Source: Calendula officinalis (lineage: Eukaryota; Streptophyta; Magnoliopsida; Asterales; Asteraceae). From it: a DNA stretch of 64,000 bases. Positions 40,268-52,224 of the stretch are shown here, one piece after another. The DNA is taken from assembly GCA_963853835.1 (NCBI GenBank), contig OY970825.1, positions 30,256,835 through 30,320,834 on the forward strand, read 5' to 3'. Position numbers and translations under genes: made by a program. The first letter of the stretch is position 1; the number at the start of each line of letters is the position of its first letter. Under the pieces are notes generated by a model. It worked only from the letters and a program-made list of their open reading frames with translations, was not told the origin of the DNA and searched no databases.

Positions 40268-43200
40268 TTATAAATGTTCATTACCCAATGCCTCAAGTTG
40301 GCATATTCGAATTCGACTTATCAGATCCGAAACAATTTCCATACGCATGAATTGGATCTTTTCTGAAGTACCCTTTCGACTTAAAGCATCGGCTACCACG
40401 TTCGCCTTACCCGGGTGATAACGAATTTCACAATCATAATCTTTGATCAACTCTAACCACCTTCGCTGCCTCATATTCAATTCTTTTTGTGTGAAAATAT
40501 ACTGAAGGCTCTTGTGATCGGTGCAAATAACACATTTAGTGCCATAAAGGTAATGTCTCCATAGTTTCAATGCAAAAATAACGGCTGCTAATTCCAAATC
40601 ATGAGTCGGGAAATTCCTTTCGTGAGTTTTTAACTGTCTCGAGGCATAAGCGATAACCCGATCCCTCTGCATTAAAACGCAACCTAGGCCCGCGAATGAT
40701 GCATCACAATACACAATAAAGTCGTCAGACCCATCGGGCAAGGTAAGTATTGGAGCCTGACACAAAAGTTGCTTTAAAGTTTGAAATGCCGTTTCTTGAT
40801 CATTGCCCCATTGGTAAGGTACATCTTTACGTGTCAATTTCGTTAACGGACTAGCAATCTTAGAGAAATTTTGAATAAATCTACGGTAATACCCTGCCAA
40901 CCCCAGAAAACTTTTAATCTCTGACGGTGTTTTCGGTGAACCCCAATTCATCACTGCAGTTATTTTGGCCGGATCAACCTTAACCCCCTCTGAACAGATT
41001 ACATGCCCTAAAAATTGCACTTCCCGAAGCCAAAATTCACATTTAGAGAATTTGGCAAATAATTGCTCACGTTTCAAAGTCTCCAAAACCTGTCTTAAAT
41101 GCTGCTCATGATCTAACTCAGATTTTGAGTAAATCAGAATATCATCTATAAATACAATAACGAACTGATCAAGGAATGGTCTACATACCCGGTTCATTAA
41201 ATCCATGAAAATGGCGGGAGCATTCGTCAACCCGAATGGCATAACCAAAAACTCGTAATGGCCATATCGAGTTCTAAAGGCGGTTTTAGGAATATCACTT
41301 TCTTGAACCCGAACTTGATGGTACCCGGATCTCAAATCGATTTTAGAGAAATATGAAGCCCCTTGCAACTGATCAAACAAATCATCTATTCTCGGGAGTG
41401 GGTACTTGTTCTTTATGGTTCTTTTATTTAACTCCCGGTAATCTATACACATACGGAGAGAACCGTCTTTCTTCTTTACAAATAGTACCGGAGCTCCCCA
41501 TGGAGAGGAACTCGATCGAATGAAACCCTTATCTAATAATTCTTGAATCTGAGACATCATTTCACGGATTTCGGAAGGGGCCAAACGGTATGGAGTTCGA
41601 GCTACGGGACTGGCTCCCGGAATTAAATCAATTTTGAATTCTACCTCCCGAACGGGAGGTAACCCAGGCAAATCATCAGGAAAGACCTCCGGGTATTCCG
41701 ATACCACCCGGATGTCACCAATTGTCTTCTTTTCTTTTCGGACATCAATAGCATAAGCAAGGAAAGACTCACACCCTTTGACCAAAGATTTTCTGGCCTT
41801 CATAAATGATATAATAGGGAAAGAAGAATTCACACGGTCACCGCGGGCCACTACATGTGTCCCGTCGGGTAAAGGAAAAGAAATTATCTTTTTATCACAT
41901 TTAATATTAGCCTTATTTTTACTAAGCCAATCCATACCAAGGACAACATCGAAGCCAGATATTGGCATTAATAAAAGGAAGGTCACAAATTGCACACCAT
42001 CGATATCTATACGTGCCCCGGACACAGATGTTGTGACCGGAACCAAATTTCCATCTGCTACTTCTATTTCTAATGGGGTAGTTATCTCATTCATAGGTAA
42101 TTTCAATTTGCCACAGAAAGTTATAGAAATAAAAGAGCGATTTGCTCCAGAATCAAACAATACACGAGCAGGAACCGAATTGATTAGGAACATACCGGTA
42201 ATTACATCATCGGTTGTAGTGGCCTCCTCGACTGTCATCCGAAATGCTCTACCCTCAGGTGGAGGGTGAGTCTTTCTTTTATGGCTTGTGGTCGACAACG
42301 ATGCCCCACCCAATCCAGAACCTGCACCCGTCTTCCTAGCCGCAGGACATTCTCCCGCTCGGTGACCCTCTTTATGACAATTCCAGCATACATTCCCCGG
42401 GAAGTTACAGTCTTTTGCTTCATGTTTGAATTGGCCACATCGTGCACACCTCAAGGTTTGAAGTGTACATGGTCCAGAATGTGATGACTTGCATCGGGAA
42501 CACCAAGGTGCTCTTTGATCCGATGTAAAAACCGTACTTTTACGACTCGAATTACCTTGCTTTCGATTACCCTGCCATTTCCGGCTTTGTTGAGAGCCTG
42601 ATTGGGTTAAATTTGACTTATGGAACCCCGTTCTTTCCCTACCCATTTGATCACTTGCTTTAAAATCACTTTCTGCCGACTTTGCCAAAGAAAATGCTTG
42701 GGTTAGAGTATTCGCATGCCTAACAGACCCTCGATATTTTGGTAACAATGCATCGATAAAATGTTGTAATTGAGCTTGCTCGTCGGGCACCCATTGTTGC
42801 ACAAATCGTAATTTTCCATTAAATTGTCTTATCAGTTCATCCACAGTCATTCTTTCATCCATTTTCAACCCCATAAAATCTCTTCTTATCTTGTTCATCT
42901 CGAATGAATTACAATATTGAGCACAAACTTGATCATAAAATTGGCTCCATGTAATTGAAGCTAATTGAGCGGCTGAGAAATTTGCGGTTATAGTACCCCA
43001 CCACTGCATTGCATCACCTATTAATCTTCGAGAGGCGTACATTACTCGCCGGTCATCATCACAGTTACATGCATCAAGGGCCCTAGACATCTCCATTAGC
43101 CAGTTTAAGGTAACACTCGGGTCGGTACTTCCACCATATTCTGATGGCTTACAATCAAGAAATTGTTTATATGTGCAAGGTTGTTTCTGAGGTGGTGGAT

Positions 43201-43486
43201 AACCGGGGTATGGGTAAGGATAATATCCTTGTGGTGGATATTGATAGTTAAACATTGGGGGTGGCATGTTGGTGGGAGGTTGTGTGGTGGTATTCACGGG
43301 TGGAGTTGGTATTGAGTAGGTATGATTTTGTTCGTATTCTCTAACAATATTTCTGAGATCTTGAAGTTGGCCTTCCAACGAGTGGACATATTCTTCATTA
43401 ATTACCGGATTACTTCCCGATGGTTGATCATTCCCGGCTTCATTGGTTGGTGGGTTCGGGTGGTTTGTATGATCGTTATCTGCCAT
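40268..43486 (-). CDS. G gag-pol, 5' part: gag, protease, RT, RNase H
   Basis: An open frame of about 1072 codons; the ATG at 43486 (MADNDH) is preferred because the frame upstream reaches the leader without another ATG. Order by residue: proline-rich N-terminus; gag from ~104 with CTYKQFLDCKPSEYGG and MQWWG; zinc knuckles CARCGQFKHEAKDC (~347) and CWNCHKEGHRAGEC (~367); protease with VLFDSGANRSF (~443) and GFDVVLGMDWL (~511); reverse transcriptase with FSKIDLRSGYHQV (~713) and VFIDDILIYSK (~778); RNase H with YCDASFAGLG (~926) and VADALSR (~1031). All catalytic motifs are intact. It ends at a TAA linking to the integrase part in the same frame, a single damaging change. Confidence 0.95.
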   Translation of the reverse strand: MADNDHTNHPNPPTNEAGNDQPSGSNPVINEEYVHSLEGQLQDLRNIVREYEQNHTYSIPTPPVNTTTQPPTNMPPPMFNYQYPPQGYYPYPYPGYPPPQKQPCTYKQFLDCKPSEYGGSTDPSVTLNWLMEMSRALDACNCDDDRRVMYASRRLIGDAMQWWGTITANFSAAQLASITWSQFYDQVCAQYCNSFEMNKIRRDFMGLKMDERMTVDELIRQFNGKLRFVQQWVPDEQAQLQHFIDALLPKYRGSVRHANTLTQAFSLAKSAESDFKASDQMGRERTGFHKSNLTQSGSQQSRKWQGNRKQGNSSRKSTVFTSDQRAPWCSRCKSSHSGPCTLQTLRCARCGQFKHEAKDCNFPGNVCWNCHKEGHRAGECPAARKTGAGSGLGGASLSTTSHKRKTHPPPEGRAFRMTVEEATTTDDVITGMFLINSVPARVLFDSGANRSFISITFCGKLKLPMNEITTPLEIEVADGNLVPVTTSVSGARIDIDGVQFVTFLLLMPISGFDVVLGMDWLSKNKANIKCDKKIISFPLPDGTHVVARGDRVNSSFPIISFMKARKSLVKGCESFLAYAIDVRKEKKTIGDIRVVSEYPEVFPDDLPGLPPVREVEFKIDLIPGASPVARTPYRLAPSEIREMMSQIQELLDKGFIRSSSSPWGAPVLFVKKKDGSLRMCIDYRELNKRTIKNKYPLPRIDDLFDQLQGASYFSKIDLRSGYHQVRVQESDIPKTAFRTRYGHYEFLVMPFGLTNAPAIFMDLMNRVCRPFLDQFVIVFIDDILIYSKSELDHEQHLRQVLETLKREQLFAKFSKCEFWLREVQFLGHVICSEGVKVDPAKITAVMNWGSPKTPSEIKSFLGLAGYYRRFIQNFSKIASPLTKLTRKDVPYQWGNDQETAFQTLKQLLCQAPILTLPDGSDDFIVYCDASFAGLGCVLMQRDRVIAYASRQLKTHERNFPTHDLELAAVIFALKLWRHYLYGTKCVICTDHKSLQYIFTQKELNMRQRRWLELIKDYDCEIRYHPGKANVVADALSRKGTSEKIQFMRMEIVSDLISRIRICQLEALGNEHL

Positions 43487-43661
43487 ACCTGTGACAATCA
43501 CAACATCTCACGAACAATTAGTGTAATCCGTTAGTATCTACACACTAACTACTAACACCCTAAAGTTCACTCACTAATCCCAAACCCAAATCTAGGAATG
43601 TTTGACCAAACTCGAGCCAAGATTTGGGAATGTTACACCTAAATGTGTACACATTGCCAAA

Positions 43662-43678
43662 CCAAAGCTCTGATACCA
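43662..43678 (-). promoter_or_regulatory. G primer-binding site (initiator Met tRNA)
   Basis: The minus strand reads TGGTATCAGAGCTTTGG three bases inside the 5' LTR. Confidence 0.93.
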
Positions 43679-43681
43679 AAT

Positions 43682-45815
43682 TGTAACACCGCAAAAACTA
43701 AACCCGATTTTTTTTTTTTTTTTTAAATATAATAATAACAGAAGCGTATAAATAACCATCATAAAAACAGTTATTATATAACAGGCCTTTTACAAATTAA
43801 TTCAAAATATTAAAAGTATTTAACATTGTTAAAATATCCGGCGGTCCATTTACTTCTATATCAAAATTCAGAGTGTTGGTCAACCATTCCTAAAACACCC
43901 TTTTGACCCGTCCAAAAGAAAAACCTGCAAAAGAGTCAACGAGGTGGGAATTAGCTAACAGCTAAGTGAATGAACTTAAACCAATAAAATAATCGAACAA
44001 CCGATGATAAATGTAATTATCCCAATTAGTTAGTTTTGAAGAGTAACGGTGGTTCTGCCGAAGCCTTAAATCATTGTTGGCCGAACAATGATAACCGATG
44101 GCCCTTTACTCAAAGACAGTGTGTGCCCCCTTAGAACAACCAGCGCTTCTAAGGGCGATACACCTTGTCAATAGTAAACTTATGCCCAGTAGAATGTTCC
44201 AATTACTGACCTCTTCCCCAAAAGTGCACTCAATTAATTACCGAATTATTTATACCGAAGTATGGGCTTGCAATAATAATTGCAGCCAAGAAAACTGCAC
44301 CCAGGAAAGTTCGCGTTCGCGAACTAAGAGTTCGCGACGCGAACTCAAAGTTCGCGACCACGAACTTCCTCGCGATCCAGCCCCCAAATCCCTGCCTCAT
44401 GCTCGCGTTCGCTAACCCTATGTTCGCGACGCGAACTTCCCCAGACACTAAATCCTGCACCTTTTTACCATTGCAGCCAATTCCTAACCAAGTTTTACAC
44501 CTAATGGGTGAAGACTAAATCCACTCACCTTAGCTACGCAATCCACTCCCCAAAACTCAGTATACTAACTACTGAGTTCCCTTGCCTTTGCCTGTAATAA
44601 TAATACAACCGAGTTAGTGACCGAATTAACCGAAATAGCTAAAATGCAAGTATTATAGAAATGACAAAGACTTGCACAATTCCTTTAACCATTTAGCCAC
44701 AAGCTCAAATATGACAATAAACATGACCTAAGCTTCCCAATTCAAGACTTGCACCAAAACATGTATTTATGTTCGATTCTAACTATTTAGGCCCAAACGG
44801 GTCAAAACCAAACTAAACCAACAACACTTACAAATAGTTACATTTCTCATATAAATAATGTTAGAATCATTTATAACCATTTGATAACCAATTCTGATCA
44901 AGACATCTATTTAAGTTGACTTAGAAAAGTCAACAATGCACAACTAGCTAGTTAAGGCCATTTCAAGACAATTAGCCAAACACCACCCAAATTAGCATCA
45001 AATACACTTACAAATCAGTCAATTTCCATCTCATGATGATTCTACACTAATTTAAACATCAAGAATTCCATTTACACAAATTATCAATTTTGGTGGGTTT
45101 TGGTCATCTTCTCCAAAACTCCATAACTAGGGTTCTTGAGGTCCAAAACTTAGACTCACAATTCAACCATAACTATGCATCTAGAACACACAAGAGTAGT
45201 TAAGAACATCATCTAAACCCTAGCAATTCATCAATTTCATGTTTTAAGGCAAAGAGACTCCATAACTCAAGAACCCTAAGTTTTTCTAGCAAGAACACAC
45301 AAGTTAATAAACAATTAGCATGAATCCTACCTTGTGATGATGATGATTCCGAAAATCAGAGGAAGGACAAAACAATGCTAGACTTCTTCAAAAGAGAGCT
45401 TCAAGAAAAATATGTATGTGTGTCTAGTGTGTGTGTGTGTCGATATACCAGGGGAAAAGAGAAGAAAGGAGGTTTTGCCACCTCCTTGGCCACGTGCCCT
45501 CCCAACCCAAAATAGACCCAAATCAATTAAACACAGATACATTCTGAAAGTCTAGGTCGCGCTTGATTTAATTAAAAATACTTATCTAACTCAGATTTTA
45601 ATAACGAAGATATTTTTGGAACTGTAATTCAAAGTTTAATAAGAAATAAAATTTGCTCTCTTATACTTGATCAAATCAGTTAATACATATTTTAACCCCT
45701 TGATTAAAATATAACAAAATCCAATTAAATCACATAATTTATTAAAAAGAATAAACAGATATAATTACTTACCGAAAGTAATTTAGAAATCTAGGCCGGG
45801 TCTCAGGGTGTTACA
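43682..45815 (-). repeat. G 5' LTR (2134 bp)
   Basis: Reading both copies through, only three substitutions were seen against 36710-38851: C/T near 44143, A/G near 44321 and T/G near 44412. It contains the promoter for the element, although no single TATA box was chosen. Confidence 0.96.
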
Positions 45816-45820
45816 ATATT

Positions 45821-47218
45821 TTTAATTTAGATCTATACTAGTTATGAGATTTATTTTGGGGAAAATGGTGGTTCGGACAACCTACCATGGATATTTGGGG
45901 AAGATGATTATGGAGAGTGTAAACCACTCTTAGCTAGCTTAGGAACCTTGTGTTCTTGATAGATTTGGAATTTCGTGATGTAAATCTTGAACTAGGGTTT
46001 GAGCTTCCACCAAGTTGGATGAACTTGGTGGTTAGGAATGTTATTATGGGTTGATAATTGATGTCTAGTTATGGATGATAACTAGAAATGTGATGATTAT
46101 GTTGATAGGTTGCAAGGACTTAAAGGTTGGAGATATTCCAAAGACGGAAAGCAAGGATTCGTGTTGATAAACACGATATGGATTTAGCTATCGCTAAGGT
46201 GAGTACACGAGACTTTTAAACTGGGTACATAGCAAATAGTTTTGAAAATACATATGATATTTTATGGGTCTTTATTGTAAAAATATTTTGATAAAGATAG
46301 TGACTGAAAATGTATGAAAGTATGTAGAATGTGATACTAGAATATGTCTAGTATGATTGATGAATTAGAAGGAAGATATGATAAATTAAAGTAATTATGG
46401 AATCTATGTTAATGAACCATAATATTGAAGTAATTGATTAAAAGAATGTATACTAAGCCTTTATTATAGATATGTATTAGTAAAGCAATTGGGAATGATT
46501 ATATAGTGATGAGTATCTTTTGGTAAGATTTACTAATAAAAGTAAAGAACGAATATATATGAAAATGAATATGATGAGACTAGTAATAATTGTGTATTAT
46601 AGTCAACAAAGAGATAAAAGTATTATTATATCGATAAAATAAGAAACTTATCTTATGAAGTGAGTATATATGGACCTCCTAGGGTTCATTGATGTGGATA
46701 TAGATGTGGGTTGCTTATGATCGAGTCATGGGACTATACAGGTACGTTCACACTATGGTGAACCATTTATATATATTTATTATTATATAACTAACTTTTT
46801 TGATGATTAACGTGATAGCCAAGGGCTTTGATGGAATAACTTGATGAGTTATGATGAGTGATATTGTGGGGGTCATGTGGGGGATCCCCGGTCACTTTGG
46901 ATGAGGCTGATTGGGCGTCGACCCATAGTCCGTCATCATATAGGAGTCTTGATAATTGGAGGAAGGTCCGGCGAGTAAGGCAGGTATCAGTAGATTGGAC
47001 GATTCCCTCTTGCCGTTATCTTGAGCAACCCCAGTATGTTTCTAGTATGTATATGTTTATGTACTAGATATGGTTGAAGCTTATTAATGCGGGGGATCCC
47101 CGGTTAATAAGTTAATGTGGTTCTATATAGTTCGGGGGCAACCCGATAGTTAGATATAATTGATACAAGAGCAGAAATCGATAGGATCACAATAGGGTGA
47201 CTAGACATTATTGATGTA

Positions 47219-47283
<65 letters not shown>

Positions 47284-47623
47284 TATATATTTATGAAATT
47301 GTTATTATTATTGGGGTCTAAAACCCATGTATCTCACGAGACTATTTTGTCTCACGTACTACGTTTGTTTTGTGGCTATGTACTCAGGTTCAGGTTGAAG
47401 TGATAGAAGGTTGCACTAGAAGTGGCCTAGAGATGTTTAGCTCGGGAGCTCATAGGTAGATCCCGTTGCCTATGGTTTTGATATATTTGGTGACACCGTA
47501 TTTTTGTAAACTCTGATAAAGGTTTTAAAGATTTTGTTAAACTGTATTTTGGACAATATGTCAAATATTGGAAAACTGTATTTTAAATGATTTAAAAGAT
47601 GTATTAAAAATACGGGTGTTACA
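45821..47623 (+). repeat. B 3' LTR, segment 2 of 2
   Basis: It continues after G at TTTAATTTAGATC and ends ACGGGTGTTACA. One of the three GGGGATCCCC palindromes is lost by a small deletion near 47027. Confidence 0.92.
47220..47280. repeat. (TA)n tract in B 3' LTR
   Basis: About 30 TA units, expanded relative to the 5' LTR copy (32239-32255). Confidence 0.96.
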
Positions 47624-47769
47624 GAGAGGAAATCACCCAATCTACAGATACCTACCTTACTTCAGTTAGCAAGACTCCTATCCGATGATGGACCATGGGT
47701 CGACGCCCAATCGTCCTCATCCAAAGTGACCGGGGATCCCCCGCATCACCCCAAATCTATCACTCATCA
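47624..47769 (-). repeat. LTR E, middle fragment
   Basis: It resumes E after B (GAGAGGAAATCACCC) and carries GACCGGGGATCCCCCGCATC. It is broken by F at ACTCATCA. Confidence 0.82.
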
Positions 47770-48908
47770 TGTATCATCCTAAAAACCGGCCTAGTAGTTT
47801 TAGGTATATATGGATATTTGATAAACATCTATTTGACCATATGTGGAATAAATTGTTTAAATGTTAAATAAATTGTTTGACCTTTTGTCCTTTTGTGATA
47901 TTTTAATCAAGGGATTAAAATATCCGATTTCTGAAATGTTAGACGATTTTGTGATTTTTGTATCTTTAGATTTCTTGTCGGATTTCGTTTCCGGAAATGC
48001 TTTCGTTTTAAAAATTGGAGTCCGTATGGTATTTTAAATAAATTAACTACGAACGAGACTTTTTATATTGTATTGTTTAAAAAAATTGAAAAATGACAAA
48101 GTGGCCCCCCTTTTGTGATTTTCGGCAGCCAAAGGGGAGGGGGCAACCCCTTCTTCTTTTCCGTTTGGGTAAATATTGTGAAAGTTGATTTAATGTGTTT
48201 TAGTATGCTTTGACGTGAACTAGGAATGTCAATAACATGATAATTACATATTTTGGTAAATTGTAATATGTTGACTTGTTGTAGTTAAATTCGGGTCTCG
48301 ACCCGTTTGGATGTATTATGCTGTATTGGTTAGATATGACTTGATTGTATTTGACATGAATTGAAAAAGTGTAACATGACCATGACATGTTTATTTGATA
48401 TTGCAAGTGTTTAGTTATTCATGTGGTGCAAGTGTTAGTGTTAAATGTATATTTAACATTGTTTATAATTTGGTGGAATTATATACTAATTCGATATTCC
48501 TTTGGTGTATAGGAACTGGGATCGAGACTCAGAAACATTAGACCTCTGAGTTCGACAAATGGAAGTAACGGTGAGTGGATTTAACCTACGACTCGGGTTC
48601 CGGTTTATTCCATTTGGAAATTGCATACTTGTGAAAATGCAGGAATCGCCAGACCTGGGGAGTTCGCGACGCGAACTCCCGTTCCCGATCGCGAAAGGCG
48701 AACAGAGAAACTGGGTGTTGATCGTGAAGTGGTTCACGGACGAGTTCCCGACGCGAACTCTATCTCGCGAAAACGAACTGAAGTTTGCGACTGGGAACTA
48801 TTAGTGACACTTTTCGATGTGATTTTTCGTGTCTAGCTTGCTTGTTTGGTACACAGTTGATTGGGTTAAGCGAAATAGGATATGTGCACATAGATGAAGG
48901 GTTTCTAC
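47770..48908 (+). repeat. F LTR, truncated duplicate copy
   Basis: Bases 47770-48165 equal the first ~396 bp of F, then a junction skips about 1.3 kb and the sequence continues as 50737-51482. The open stretches here are shared with 51061-51378 and are not considered genes. Confidence 0.82.
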
Positions 48909-49032
48909 CGATACCTACCTTACTCCAGTTAGCAAGACTCCTATCCGATGATGGACCATGGGTCGACGCCCAATCGTCTTCATCCAAAGTGACCGGGGAT
49001 CCCCCGCATCACCCCAAATCTATCACTCATCA
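48909..49032 (-). repeat. LTR E, duplicated flank
   Basis: A second copy of 47646-47769 with few changes, placed between the two F copies by the tandem duplication. Confidence 0.85.
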
Positions 49033-52000
49033 TGTATCATCCTAAAAACCGGCCTAGTAGTTTTAGGTATATATGGATATTTGATAAATATCTATTTGAC
49101 CATATATGGAATAAATTGTTTAATTGTTAAATAAATTGTTTGACCTTTTGTCCTTTTATCATATTTTAATCAAGGGATTAAAATATCCGGTTTCTGAAAT
49201 GTTAGACGATTTTGTGATTTTTGTATCTTTAGATTCTTTGTCGGATTTCATTTCCGGAAATGCTTTCGTTTTTAAAATTGGAGTCCGTTTGGTATTTTAA
49301 ATAAATTAACTACGAACGGAACTTTTTATATTGTATTGTTTAAAAAAAATTGAAAAATGACAAAGTGGCCCCCCTTTTGTGATTTTCGGCAGCCAAAGGG
49401 GAGGGGGGCAACCCCTTCTTCTTTTCCTTTTGATATACTTACTCCATATCTCTCTCTACATTATCTCTCCCTCTCTCTCTCTCTCTAAAACACCCATTAA
49501 ATCCCTTTTCAAGTTCTTGAGCTTTGCTTGAAGATTTTAGTTTGATTCTTGCTCTTCCTAGCTCCTAACCACATGTTTTTGTGTAAGCCTTGGGGTAAGA
49601 TCTTGTTCCTTGTTAGTTGTCTTGAAGTATTTGTTATAAGATGAACTAGGGTTTTATGATACATGATGATTCTTGTTAAATATTGTTATGGTATGTTTTA
49701 TATGCTAAATGGAAGTTCTTGTTAGGGGTTCATGGTGTGTGTGAGTTATGGGTGGTGGGTGTATTTGTTTGTATGAGTACAAGTATGTTAGCAAGATGTG
49801 CAAGTGTATGTGTGTGTATGTGAGTGTGTGTGTGTGTGTGTTGTGTGGGTGAGTTTGACTTAGTGTGGAGGAGTTAGCCATGGTACAAGTGGATTAGAAT
49901 ATGGTACAACTAGGTTAAACATGACTCTATGGTACAAGAAATTAATGGTCTTTCAAAGAAATTCATAGAAAAAGATAAATAAGAAGTTATTTGTAAAGCA
50001 TGAATTTATTATAACTTAAAACACTTAGTTTAGAAAAGTGTTAATCTTGTTGAATTGGGTAACTAGTTATGACTTGCTAGAAGTGGTGATTATATGGATC
50101 TTAAGTCTAAATTGTAAACTAGTTAATGTGTTAAATGACTAGTTGGTGGAAATGTGCCAATTGTATGCTTTATGGGTTTTGATGTTTGTTTATGTCAAGA
50201 TAAGATGTTTGATATGTTAGTTATGGTTCATGTCAAGTTTTGGTAAGATTTGATATAAATGCTAGTTTTTTAGTTTTGGGTGGTTTATGTCAAATTATGA
50301 ACTAGTTATTGGGTTTAAGTGACTAGTTGGTGGAAATGTGCCAATTGTATGTTTTATGGGTTTTGATGTTTGTTTATGTCAAGATAAGATGTTTGATATG
50401 TAAGTTATGGTTCATGTCAAGTTTTGGTAAGATTTGATATAAATGTTAGTTTTATAGTTTTGGGTGGTTTATGTCAAATTATGAACTAGTTATTGGGTTT
50501 AAGTGACTACGTGGTATAAAATGTCATTTGTATGTTTTATGACTTATATTGCTAGTTATGTTAAAATAACATGTTAGATATGTTATTTTTGGTGTTTGTT
50601 AATATTAGTAAAAAATAGTTAGACTTGGGTTTTGACCTTGATAAAATGACTATTTAGCTATGAATTGCTAAATGATATGACTATAGCTTTAAAGTGGTGT
50701 TTGGAAAGTGCTAAAATCAAACATAAAGTCTTGACCCGTTTGGGTAAATATTGTGAAAGTTGATTAAATGTGTTTTAGTATGCTTTGACTTGAACTAGGA
50801 ATGTCATTAACATGATAATTACATATTTTGGTAAATTGTAATATGTTGACTTGTTGTAGTTAAATTCGGGTCTCGACCCGTTTGGATGTATTATGCTATA
50901 TTGGTTAGATATGACTTGGTTGTATTTGACATGAATTGCAAAAGTGTAACATGACCATGACATGTTTATATGATATTGCAAGTGTTTAGTTATTCATGTG
51001 GTGCAAGTGTTAGTGTTAAATATATATTTAACATTGTTTATAATTTGGTGGAATTATATACTAATTCGATATTCCTTTGGTGTACAAGAACTGGGATCGA
51101 GACTCAGAAACATTAGACCTCTGAGTTCGACAAGTGGAAGTAACGGTGAGTGGATTTAACCTACGACTCGGGTTCCGGTTTATTCCATTTGGAAATTGCA
51201 TACTTGTGAAAATGCAGGAATCGCCAGACCTGGGAGTTCGCGGCGCGAACACCCGTTCCCAATCGCGAAAGGCGAACAGAGAAATTGGGTGTTGATCGTG
51301 AAGTGGTTCACAGACGAGTTCCCGACGCAAACTCTATCTCGCGAACGCGAACTGAAGTTCGCGACTGGGAACTATTAGTGACACTTTTCGATGTGATTTT
51401 TCGTGTCTAGCTTGCTTGTTTGGTACACAGTTGATTGGGTTAAGCAAAATAGGATATGTGCACATAAATGAATGGTTTCTACTTGAATGGTAGCAACAAC
51501 TCGCTTTGAACTTGGTGACCGAGATAGGGATGAGGTCAGTGTCGGAAGGATATCGGCTGAGCATAGTGTATCGACTAACAGGGTATTCAACCTTACATGT
51601 ATACGTTGCACGGTTAAGGGGGTTTACCCGGGGTGTTGGATACAGGTTATCGGTTACCGTGCTGTTGGCCGACCATGGTATAAGGCCCGCAAAGCCACCG
51701 ATCCTCTCAAATAGTGGTTACCCAACGCGGAGATGTAGTAATACTTCCGTGTTTAGCAATCGGAGATGTAGAATTACTTCCGAGGTTAGTAGGCGGAGAT
51801 GTAGAATTACTTTCGTGCTTAGTGATTAGACAGTTAGTGGTTACTGGTTCAGTGGAGCAGTGGTTCGGTGGAAAAGTGGTTAAGTGGTTAAGAGGAGTAA
51901 CGATCGTGGAGATGTTGGTGCTTAATTGCTTGTTGAACTTTATATAATTGTAGATTATGTTTATTCACTTAACTTTGTGATAATCCCTCCTTCGTTGACT

Positions 52001-52224
52001 CTTTTCAGGTTGATCGGTGCTTTGGTCGGAATGGGTGACCAAGCTCAAATGGATATGTTTTGTAAAACGAGTCATGTCGTTAAGTGACACCGTTTAATTA
52101 TTATTGTTTTGGAGTTTATTTTGGGACGTTTGGTCTGTAAACCTAAACCTAAACTATTTATTATCTTTATGCCTCCGCACGCCTTTTAAAAATAAAACGT
52201 TTTCTAAATTTTGCGGTGTTACAC
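49033..52224 (+). repeat. F LTR, complete copy (3192 bp)
   Basis: It is longer than the G LTR. It includes a CT-rich run (49447-49487), a GT-rich run (49800-49840) and a TTCGCG palindrome cluster (51232-51365). A 9-base core GGAGATGTAGAATTACTT recurs in the tail (51725-51815). Confidence 0.82.
50138..50505 (+). repeat. 183 bp direct repeat in F
   Basis: GACTAGTTGGTGGAAATGTG and the following sequence is repeated with a 183 bp period, 50138 and 50321, nearly identical. Confidence 0.85.

Larger units (their letters stand above)
36710..45815 (-). mobile_element. Element G: near-intact Tekay-like chromovirus
   Basis: 9106 bp Ty3/gypsy element with a perfect 5 bp duplication ATATT (36705-36709 and 45816-45820); the empty site is seen in B's other LTR. 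It has complete LTRs, PBS, PPT and a full gag-pol reading frame with protease, RT, RNase H, integrase and C-terminal chromodomain, broken by one in-frame stop. The LTRs differ by three substitutions and two repeat-length changes, making it the youngest insertion here. It could supply proteins to the coding-deficient relatives. Confidence 0.95.
47770..52224 (+). mobile_element. Element F: solo LTR of a Tekay-like family, partly duplicated
   Basis: Start TGTATCATCCTAAAAACCGG and end TTTGCGGTGTTACA correspond to the sense LTR ends of G (TGTAACACCC...CCGGCC and GCGGTGTTACA). The flanks show a 5 bp duplication CATCA (47765-47769 and 52225-52229), with the original ACTCATCATAACTC intact in the B LTR. 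No internal region is present, so it is a solo LTR. The span contains a truncated copy (47770-48908), a repeat of E flank (48909-49032) and a full copy (49033-52224). Confidence 0.82.

Noticed and set aside
41778..42484. Plus-strand frames opposite the G gag-pol frame
   Set aside because: Shadow frames of the long polyprotein.
48486..51829. Short frames around 48486-49045 and 51061-51829
   Set aside because: They lie in the F LTR and its duplicate, change frame between copies and show no domain.
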